In this document: positions 1-8,016 of the stretch, one piece after another
Layout: each line of letters starts with the position of its first letter
Numbering within the stretch: the stretch's first letter is position 1
From: Ettlia oleoabundans
Taxonomy: Eukaryota > Chlorophyta > Chlorophyceae > Chlamydomonadales
Direction of reading: 5' to 3'
Assembly: GCA_019693395.1 (NCBI GenBank)
Contig: JAAMXP010002384.1
Coordinates: 1-24,255 of the forward strand
DNA: 24,255 bases
Translations under genes and position numbers: made by a program
Notes under the pieces: model-generated
Databases searched by the model: none
The model's input: the letters and a program-made list of their open reading frames with translations, nothing else
What the model was told of the DNA's origin: nothing

Positions 1-14
1 CCACCCACCCACAC

Positions 15-2187
15 CTGAGTGCGCTGAACAGCACTGTGATGTCAACCGCCATCTTAGCCGCTGCTGCACCCTTGGGCCCCGGCTGCAGCTCACCTAGCCT
101 GCACAGCAGGAGGCAGCAGCAAGAGCAGACCGTTGATCGCCAACTAGCAGCAGCAAAAGCACACCGTAGGCAGGCAAACAGTGTGTAGACATCCTTCTGC
201 CGTGCAAATAAAATTTGGTTGTGTCCAGCATCAAAGGACTGACGCAAAACAAGGAAGAACAGCAGTTGAAGCCCGCAGAGCTGATCAAGCATCACGGTGG
301 TGCAGTGATAGTGGCAGCTCCAATGCGAACAGTAGCAGCAGTATTGGCAGCAGGGCGCACATGGGCATTAGAATTGCCTGCAGGTAGAAGGCGAAGCCAG
401 CCAAGGAAAAGGCCTGAGCCACGTTATCTGCACAGCAGCACAGCCAGAAGGCACCACAGGAGGTGAGGGGACATAGGTGGCATGTAAAATGAGCAGAACC
501 AGGGCGGAGTAGGCAAGCAAGCAGGTGCCGAGCAGGCCACGTGGCAAAACAAGTTTGGCACCACTGACCCAAATTTGTGAAGCCAACAACTTCAAAGGTT
601 CTGCGCATGAAAGGGGGAACAAAATGGGCGACATTACACGGCTGGCTGGGCAGCAGCTGCCGCAAGTTAATGCCAACCCCGCGCAGCACATACCAAAAGA
701 GCCGATGGTTTGCTGGCATGTGCTGCATGGCAAGCTGCTACTGCTGCGTTGTGCAGCAAGGGGTCTATAGGCTCACTTGCCAAGCTGTGGCAGGCCGTTG
801 GAGATTGATTTGACGACAATCACGATTGTGAGGACCCACACATTGATGCTGCCCACTGCCCCCACCACCTCCAGCTGCCGCATGGAGGGCAGCATGGACA
901 GCGGCAGCACGCACCCCACCTGCATCAAGAGAGGGGAAAAAGGGACACTGTCCTGGCAGGCAGCACATCAAGATGCTGCAGTGCAGAGGGGCCAATGGAG
1001 AGCCGGAAGCTGGCTGGGAAGCGCCGGCTGGATTCGTCATGTGTTGGTGTGGAATTGCAAGGCTTTGCACGGAAAACCTGTCAGGGTAAAGGCCTTCACT
1101 ATTTCGCAACTAGCGCACCGTGAAAATGACCATTGGCCAGAAACCGTTGTTGTCAACCCACCACGCCGCCTCGCCCGGCCATTGAGCCTCAACAGCTGCT
1201 GCTGCGCTCTGCCCCACTTGAATGATGGCTCCTGCATGATGGGGCAATACGGGGGCAGGCGGGTCCTAGTAGGTGCAGAACTATGCATGGGAGCACCCAA
1301 GTGGCGGCATGCCGCTGTCCGCTGTCCAGGCAGCAGGCAACATGGATTGCAGCTGGCGGCTGTATAGCTGGGTACGGGCATAAGGTGTTCCACTTTGGTA
1401 CGGCACCCACACTACAGGCTGACGCAAGCACACGCTTGGCAGTGCATGACACCTCCTCACCTATGTTGGTTCCCAGCAGAAGAAGCACAGTGCAAGCCTC
1501 CACTGCCCACTGCATGGAAGGTTTAGCTTGAACTTAGCTTGCATAAAAAAAGCAGCAAACTAGTATTACATTAACAGTTGCCAACCGCAGGCAAGCAGCT
1601 CGTCCTAACCGCACCTGCAGCACTGGCCCGCCAATCGCGTCTGCCAGCCCTTCATAATCACATGTTGCAGAAGCCACAGCCCCACGCAGCAGCAGGTGGC
1701 AGGTGCACCTGCAGGAGCACACTCGACAGCGTGAACGCATTGGAACACAAGTGCAGAGTGGGGAGTGGGTAAGGGCTGACAGGCCCACTAGCAAAGTGGG
1801 CCTGTCCACTTGCTCCCGCCAAGCAGGCCGTGCTCACATGTTGGCCAGAGCGGTTGATACAAAAATCAAAACCCCCACAACCGCGCCAGTGATAGAGAAA
1901 GCGTAGGGCACAGGTAGGATGGCGCTGCAGGAAGCCAGGGAGCGGGACAATGGAGGTGAAAGGGGACGCCTTTCACTGGTCAGCGGCCAGCGGGAGGAGG
2001 GGCGTCACCAGTTCCTCTCATTCTCGTGCTGCACCCAGACTCCGGCGGGTAATGCTCACTTCCCAACAATGCCCAAAGTCAGCACGAAGGTTGCTGAAGC
2101 CACCTCCGTTGCCGCGGGCTTGCTCCACTTGAAATGGAAGGAGCCTGCGGAGCGCAGGGGCTCCCCCGCCGCTTTCAAGGTAGACAT
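15..2187 (-). CDS. Amino acid/auxin permease family transporter, partial (3' end off window)
   Basis: A multi-pass transporter of the AAAP (Aa_trans) family, which moves amino acids with protons or sodium across plasma, vacuolar or other membranes; the substrate cannot be read from sequence. Exons from the start: 2187-2060, 1924-1838, 1708-1615, 1509-1461, 1231-1119, 919-777, 600-569, 427-361, 98-15. All eight complete introns are GT-AG and every junction keeps frame, giving 265 codons. The N-terminus has a short hydrophilic head, then the first helix with the family-like GNAILPVPYAFS (about residues 42-53). Further helices include VEACTVLLLLG, WPMVIFTVGCVLPLSM, VLTIVIVVKSI and FSLAGFAFYLQAILMPML, followed by a GPKG loop. 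The family usually has about 400-500 residues and 10-11 helices, so roughly 40% is missing past the left edge; positions 1-14 are the next intron. The start AACATGTC has a good context and no upstream in-frame exon is evident. Family assignment is firm; subfamily is unknown. Confidence 0.88.
1778..1806. repeat. Perfect inverted repeat, 12-bp arms with 5-nt loop, in transporter intron 2
   Basis: Arm GACAGGCCCACT (1778-1789), loop AGCAA, exact reverse complement (1795-1806). It sits inside intron 1709-1837, 32 nt from the donor, and would fold as a stable hairpin in the pre-mRNA. Confidence 0.95.
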
Positions 2188-2730
2188 GTTGATCGGCGGG
2201 CAAAGTGCCGCTCAATCCATGCGCTGTATAGTGAGGAGAGTACTCCGTCCCGCAATCGGTGACGTAAAGGGCCATATACACCCGGGCACAGTTGTCAGCT
2301 CGACACGGTGAACCCACCAGTATTGGCACTGCTTAGGCACGTATCTGCCGTCTAAGAGCGTGGACAGCCAAGCCGGTGGCGCCCTCAGCGCCCGATGGGG
2401 TGGCGACGGCAGCTGTGTTTGCGTCGCCGCTTAAGCAAGAACAAGCTCCAGAGAGCGAATGCTAGCTCCGCTATGATATTGCTGCCATTGCGCTGACTGT
2501 GTTCCCCTGGCCGTCGCATAAGCGGCACGATGCTTCCTGCGCCCAATGCAGGTGTACACACTCCCCTGGTGCTGCTTGGTGGGATGTGCGGGTACCATCA
2601 TTGCAATATCGCAACACGGCTCTGCCTTGCTGGTCAGAATGGCAGGTGGTGGGCACGATTGGCACATTTTACGACAGAACGATATCAGATACAGAGGAAC
2701 AGCCGCAAGAATGCCAACAGCGCGTCACCT
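2188..2730. other. Intergenic: 3' UTR of the small membrane-protein gene and promoter/5' UTR of the transporter
   Basis: Both flanking genes run on the minus strand, so this 543-nt gap should hold the 3' UTR of the upstream gene and the promoter of the transporter. Short open frames occur but none has a recognisable domain or clean splice context. I see neither TGTAA nor AATAAA on the minus strand here, so the polyadenylation site is not located. No convincing TATA box is visible. Confidence 0.5.
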
Positions 2731-3400
2731 TCACAGTTCTGCTTGTTGAACGGCCGGGGCTGCAGGTGGTGAATTGGGAGCTGGGCTTTCCCACGAGTTT
2801 TCCCTTGGATAGTTGGCTAGCATGCTGAAGAGGGTGTCCTTATCAGTAAAATCCAGCGAAGGCCCCGCAAACACATCATCGCTGTCAGGGAAAACCCCAG
2901 CTCCTGACGAACTGCCCCCAAGGCTGCCCTGCTGCGCTGCCGCTGCTGCTGCTGTATGTGATGCCCCAATGCCATTGCCAATTGAACTGGACCACGTTCC
3001 GAGGCTCACTGTGAGTCGTGTCATCTGTGTCCTGCAAACGCAATGCGCAGATACGACCACTGGCCATCACGAGGTACTGAAAAGGTGGTGGCGGTGGCGG
3101 CGGCGGTTCTGGGTGCAAGTAGATCGCACCTTACTGGCTCTTGCTTTGTGAAAATGTCGATCTGGTTGAACTGGATGAAGAGGTACTGCAATGGAAGGGC
3201 GGGACCAGTAGGCTCAACGCTCCGCTGGAGGGAGGCGGGGGAAGCGGCAGCAGTGGCTCTGGCGCGCGACGCACCACCGGCGGCCGCCGCGCAGCAGTTC
3301 ATGTATGACTTACCAAAATGAGGAAAACAACCACGACCGCTCCCGCCTTCAGGAAAGGTGCACTTCGTTTAGTGGGTCTCTGAGGGGTGAAACGTGGCAT
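2731..3400 (-). CDS. Predicted small single-pass membrane protein, unknown function
   Basis: I do not recognise this gene. Exons: 3400-3314 (29 codons), 3185-3135 (17 codons), 3031-3010 (22 nt) and 2903-2731, giving about 110 residues. The first two exons are the reliable part: AACATG context, a basic Pro-rich head (MPRFTPQRPTKRS), then one hydrophobic helix spanning the junction (AVVVVFLILYLFIQFN) with strong donors GTAAGT and GTAAGG. A basic head followed by a single helix suggests a signal-anchor (type II) protein of Golgi or ER. The tail is acidic, then Pro/Ala-rich, with DSDDVFAGPSLDFTDKD. The last intron (2904-3009) is weak because its acceptor lacks a pyrimidine tract. Without it, exon 3 reads on to a stop near 2885 with a different tail. 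A glycosyltransferase stem or other larger Golgi protein cannot be excluded, but no catalytic domain follows. Confidence 0.45.
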
Positions 3401-4927
3401 GTTGTAACAACTGCTGCTTGACGCTCGTCGCAAGTAGGCAGGTATCTTGCGCCTGGTGCTGACAGTTTGCAAAACTGGAGCGGTGGAAAGACGAGGAGAC
3501 TCAATGTCTCACTGCAGGTTCCGTATCGCACTCCATCAAGTGGCAGTGATGCTATTAGGAACGCATCGTTGCGTAATTGTGCATGATGGCCGGCAGTGCC
3601 GAAAGCCGTTGGTGACTTGTTTGACCAGCTCAGCCACCCAGCATGGGCCTTAGATGCCGGCCAACCTGCCTAGCAGGCAACAGTGTGTTCGAACAAAGGT
3701 AACACTGGGTTCGACTACTAAACTGGTTCTGCACCAACATAAAGTCACGAACTCAAGGTAGCAAACCAGGCAGCAACCATAGGAACGCAGTCAGGCAGCC
3801 AAGCCACGCATCGAAAAATGGTGCCATTGTTCGATGGGTGCCGGGCCCGGAGTTGGGCTTTGTGGGTGTATGCAGCTGAGGCTTTGAACGATGCTGGTGA
3901 CTGGCAGGTTCAGAGCAGCCAGAGCAGCGAGACAGCTGCCGCCATTCATGGCCACCAGTTCCCTACAGCAACTTCCCCGCTGCATGGCCCACCCATCTCC
4001 TGATGTCAACACTGCTGCCGCCAGTTCCCAAAGCTGGCGCTTTAAGCCCTGAGATGCAGCTCTAGACCGCTGCAAACAGTATTTACCAGACCTACCACTG
4101 AACGGGAGACACAAGAGCGCGCGTACCCCCCCTGCAGTTCCCACAAGCAGCCAGGTACCGCACGCGTTAAACATGGACACCACTGTTCGCTGGGTGAAGG
4201 GAGGGGGCGAGTGGAGGTGCAAGGAAGACAACATAGGAGGGGGCAGGTACGGTTAAGAGGCATACTACCACCAGCGACATCACAAGCCCCGAATAGGAGC
4301 AGCAGAATTCGGAGTGATCTGCCAGGACACTGCCTATGAGTGCACATTGTCCCCTGCAGTCATTGCGGTGGTGAGCCGTACGGCATGCTATCCTTCTGGG
4401 GCGACAACATGTACCGCTGATGAGCACATGTTGGGTGCAAGGCAGTGCCCCTGCAACCTATTATGTCATACTACACGCCTCTCTATCGCCTAGGATTCCA
4501 TGTATTCTGCATTGACTGCTGCACAGCCCACATGGGATGGCTGGTACAGCGGTGTGCCCTGCGTCACGAGCCTATCTTGCCCTTCTGTTGTGAAGTATAC
4601 AATGCTTGCAGTTGCTAAGATGTTGCAGGGACAATGCGCAAAGCTGTCAGAAAGCTTGCTTGCTCCTTGAAGGAAGACCCCGTGCCGTGAGCCGCTCACC
4701 GCCCCACGTTCGCCCGCATGGCGCCAGGTCCCTCACACCCGACATGAATCGCACATACGTGCTCTGGCGCCAGCTTCACGTTGAGCATCCCACACACCAA
4801 ATCAAGACACAGACCTCCCGATCAGTCACTCCATCAAGCGTCACTGAAGCCAAGACTATCCTCCGTTCAGCGGCTTGCGCCGCCTACATTGCTCTCGACG
4901 CATCTCCAACACCTGAGGAGGCCGGAG
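3401..4927. other. Intergenic, divergent: promoter of the small membrane gene and promoter/5' UTR of COQ10
   Basis: This 1.5-kb stretch separates two divergent start codons. Several open frames exist on both strands (for example minus 4234-3791 and plus 3818-4003), but they lack domain signatures, supported splice sites or consistent codon character, so I call none of them genes. The last 150 nt before the COQ10 start is open in the COQ10 frame from an ATG at 4781, which could be 5' UTR or an N-terminal extension. A tRNA-like GGGTTCGAC near 3707 does not fold into a T-arm. Confidence 0.5.
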
Positions 4928-6539
4928 ATGATGCAGGCCGCTGTCCGACACCCAGCCTTCTTCAGCCTGCTGAACCAAGTGCAACAAGCGGTCTTGCCGG
5001 CCTTGGCGGTTCAGGGCACTAGCCTGTTCAACGTGCCTCGCAGAACAGCAGAGCGGTGTTGGCGGCACAGCGGCAGCAGCAGCCCCGTCCGCACTGCTGC
5101 CTGCGGCAGCAGCAGCAGCAGCGACGGTGAACTTAGCTGCAAGATTGTTGGAGCGTCGCTAATTTTTCCCAATCATCACCTTGTGCAGCAACTTGGCCCC
5201 CTAGCACAGCAGCTATCGCAGCGGCATCAGCAGCAGCAGCGGCGAAAAATCTTCAACTTTGCCGGCCTTGGCGGTGACCTTTCCAAATCGTACCATGAAA
5301 AGAAGCTGCTGGGGTAAGCACAACAGTGCAGGAGGCTGGCTTGAAGGCCCTATTCTGGCAGCAAGCTTGACACCTCGAGACTCCCCTGCTACCGTACTTT
5401 GTCTGCTCCAGTGTTTGTTGCATTGTGATACCGCTTACAATGTCTTGCATTCCGCTGCCTTCTTCCAATTTGACTGCCAATCCAGTAGTCTGCATCTTAA
5501 CGCCTGCCGTCTTGCCCATTCGTGCTGCAGCTGGAGCCCACGACAGGTGTACGACGTGGTGGCAGCCGTGGAGCACTACAGCCAGTTTGTGCCTTGGTGC
5601 CAGCGATCTACAGTGATGGTGTGGCGGCCCGGCTACCTGGAGGCGGAGCTGGAAGTAGGGTTCCAGATGTTTGTGGAGCGGTGAGAGAAGACCAGGGAGG
5701 GTGGCCATTAGCAAAGTGGCATTTTTGTTGGTTGAATTGATCTGTCATAGCTTGGCTGTATTTGTAGCTTGGCTGGCTGCCTGTGTGGCTGGCTCCCCTG
5801 TTTGCCCACCTGCCTATCACTACTTTCCTGATGAGCCAGCCTTGCCGCCGTCCCAACCTGCTTTCCACCCGTGCTGCAGGTACACCTCCAAGGTGACGTT
5901 GCAGTGCCCCACCGCCGTCTACTCCCGTGTGGACGATTCCACCCTCTTCTCGCATCTCACGAACAAGTGGGAGTTCAGGTGGGGTGGTTGGCTATGGGCG
6001 GCTGGCGCGCCTTGCTGGTCGTGCTACAGTGCCCTGAAGGCAGGTCGCAGATATGGCATTCGTCTCTGGCTCCTTGGTGCATGCTCACCTTTGCATGCCG
6101 TTTGCCGCAGTTTGGGCCCCACGCCCCACACCACGTGGCTCACCTTTGAGGTCGACTTTGCTTTCAAGTCGCCGCTGTACCGCCAGGTGGCATCCATCTT
6201 CTTCGAGGAGGTAGGCAGCGGTTCCTTGCTCTGCTAGTTGTGCCTCTTGCGTGTGGTGTGGCATGCTAAGAAAGGTGGTGCCGCCTTTCTCTGGCTTGAA
6301 CCAGTCAGGAACAAGCATTGCTTGCCACCATGTGTGTGGCCCGGCGATAGAATATCGTTTTCGACCTGTTGGGTAACCTGCTTGCGACCTGTTGTTGCGA
6401 TGCTTGCTGTCGCTGCGTCTTGCAGGTGGTGCAACGCATGATGGGGGCGTTTGAGGGGCGGTGTGCGCAACTGTATGGCCCCTCGTCGCTACACCGCCGC
6501 CCAGGCACCGCACAGCCGGCGCCAGTGGGCAGTCGATGA
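4928..6539 (+). CDS. COQ10: Coenzyme Q-binding protein COQ10, mitochondrial (START/polyketide-cyclase fold)
   Basis: COQ10 binds ubiquinone at the mitochondrial inner membrane and is needed for efficient electron transport and Q biosynthesis; it is a lipid-binding protein, not an enzyme. Exons: 4928-5313, 5531-5680, 5880-5978, 6111-6210, 6426-6539; all introns are GT-AG and in frame; 282 residues. The conserved core starts with KKLLGWSPRQVYDVVAAVEH and YSQFVPWCQRS, continues through LEVGFQMFVERYTSKVTL, FSHLTNKWEFS and TTWLTFEVDFAFKSPLY, and ends with VVQRMMGAFEGRC, matching the family end to end. The first about 110 residues are Ser/Gln-rich, with a front end (MMQAAVRHPAFFSLL) that suits a mitochondrial presequence. 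This extension makes it longer than yeast or human COQ10 (roughly 200-250). I chose the ATG at 4928; an in-frame ATG at 4781 would add 49 residues of atypical sequence. The gene converges on the ion-channel gene downstream. Confidence 0.93.
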
Positions 6540-6600
6540 GCAGCACAGCCTTGTGTGACTACTTGTGGGTCAGTACCAATCTGTTACGCACACGTTTTTG

Positions 6601-6615
6601 AATAAAGTGAATAAA
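6601..6615 (+). terminator. Candidate COQ10 polyadenylation signal (two AATAAA)
   Basis: Two AATAAA hexamers (6601-6606 and 6610-6615) lie 62-77 nt after the COQ10 stop codon. Green algae generally use TGTAA; I see no TGTAA on the plus strand within about 800 nt after the stop, so this pair is the best visible candidate. Confidence 0.4.
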
Positions 6616-7522
6616 ACACTGCACATCATTACTCTTCTTCCCATCTGCAAATGCATCCACACGGCAATGCATTGTTGCAGTGTGTGCAAACTAACAATTG
6701 TGACATAGCTTGCAAGTAACAGTAACAGAGAGACCTCGACTACATGTTTTTTGACAGCTGTTTTGTGGTCGTTTCGCCGCTGCATTATATCTGCTGCTGT
6801 CCCCGTAGTCTCTGCTCATCTGCTTAACTGGCTGGTGAAGCAGGGACAGGTGAACTGGTGAGGCAGTCCTGCCCAGACTCGTGTGCACGATGTGAAGTGG
6901 GCCATCTGGGTCGTCAAGCTGCGGCAGCGAAATGGCGTGACTTCTGAGCTAGCAGCTGTCGAGGCAGCTGGGCATGCACTTGGAGCAGAAGAGAGCAGGA
7001 GGTGGCCAGACTTCTTGCCTCCCCACCTGCTGTTTACTGCCCGCCGCAACGCCAGCGTATCTTCTTCTGCATTATATATTCGACCCTGCCTGGTCTCGGC
7101 GTCCTGTTTCTCCAGCTCCCAGTTGCACTTATGCTGCACCAGACCTGCTGTTTGTCGCATGCCCGCCAGGCTCTGCTGCCACTGCACGGCACACCCCTCC
7201 CAGTTGCCTCGTGCAGCTGGAGCAGCAAGGCGATGCATTTGAACCCTGGATATATGGGACAGTGAGGGGTCAGAGACGTTGTCGCAAATTGCATAAAGAT
7301 AGGATTGAGCTAGGGCAATGGCAGTCAACCCCTAAGGGGCCGCTCACCAGTACGTCGGCGCTGGAGGCGGTGGCAGCGGCGGCACATTCCCGCGCCGGTC
7401 TTTAGGCGCGTAACACAGCTTCTTTTCAATGTTCGCGCTACTAGAAACTTGTCTCAAGGTAGCCTGGGCGAAAAGTGCGCGAACTCGGGCCGTTCGTTAG
7501 CGATTAGGAATTGCCGGGCAAT

Positions 7523-7527
7523 TTACA
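7523..7527 (-). terminator. Candidate TGTAA polyadenylation signal for the ion-channel gene
   Basis: TGTAA reads on the minus strand here, 490 nt after the channel stop codon. This is the pentamer green algae typically use, and 3' UTRs of this length are common in Chlamydomonas relatives. A five-base match alone is weak evidence. Confidence 0.25.
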
Positions 7528-7958
7528 AAAGTAGCCGCCCTCCATGGATCACCAATTACCTTGGAGGGCTTATCAGTTGTCCTTAAAGTGGCCATGACGC
7601 TATACAAAGCCTGCCTAGGCTTCAGGACGTGCGTGTAAGGACTTGGCTGCGCGCGGAAGGGCGCCGGTCTGCTGTTGTGAGATCAGTTGAGCTGAGACTG
7701 CTTTCTGAGCGCTATTGACGGCAAAAACACGTTTGTCCTCATGACATGCTGGGCGTGCTAAGCGGCATGCTGGCCATGCTGTGTTGGGGGCACCTTGAGT
7801 TTAGCACAAAAGCATGAAACGCTGACTCTTCTCAAACTGCTTCACATAAGAGAAGATTGTGGAGGGACAATGTCGGGAGCAGGGCATAGAACCGCAATTG
7901 AACACACACAAGCGGCAACAGGCATCAAGGGTAGGTGAAATGCAAGATGGGCAAGTGT

Positions 7959-7991
7959 GCATCACAGCACCAATGATTGGTGCTGTGATGC
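7959..7991. repeat. 33-nt perfect palindrome (16-bp arms, 1-nt centre)
   Basis: Arm GCATCACAGCACCAAT (7959-7974), single G at 7975, then its exact reverse complement (7976-7991). It begins 26 nt beyond the ion-channel stop codon, inside the predicted 3' UTR. Confidence 0.95.
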
Positions 7992-8016
7992 CGGCAGGTG
8001 CCTGCATCTGGATGCT

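Larger units (their letters stand above)
6616..8016. other. Convergent intergenic region, no gene supported
   Basis: About 1.4 kb between the 3' ends of COQ10 (+) and the ion channel (-). Open frames occur on both strands (minus 7328-6816, 170 codons; plus 6974-7405, 143 codons) without domain signatures. One exon-like patch is plus 7217-7261, bounded by GTGCAG and GTGAGG and encoding LEQQGDAFEPWIYGT, but I found no partner exons. The stretch 7390-8000 holds hairpins: 7391-7396 with 7405-7410, and 7537-7544 with 7562-7569. It also holds a TGTAA on the minus strand (7527-7523) that could end the channel transcript about 490 nt after its stop. The large palindrome at 7959-7991 is listed separately. 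Confidence 0.5.

Noticed and set aside
285..728. 147-codon minus-strand open frame as a small membrane protein
   Set aside because: It spans two exons and an intron of the transporter; only 427-361 is coding in that frame.
3700..3725. tRNA-like GGGTTCGAC
   Set aside because: Flanking bases do not pair as a T-stem and no acceptor, D or anticodon arms are found upstream.
3791..4234. 147-codon minus-strand open frame upstream of COQ10
   Set aside because: Cys/Leu/Ala-rich with no domain, no splice partners and no polyadenylation signal; compatible with chance in this GC-rich sequence.
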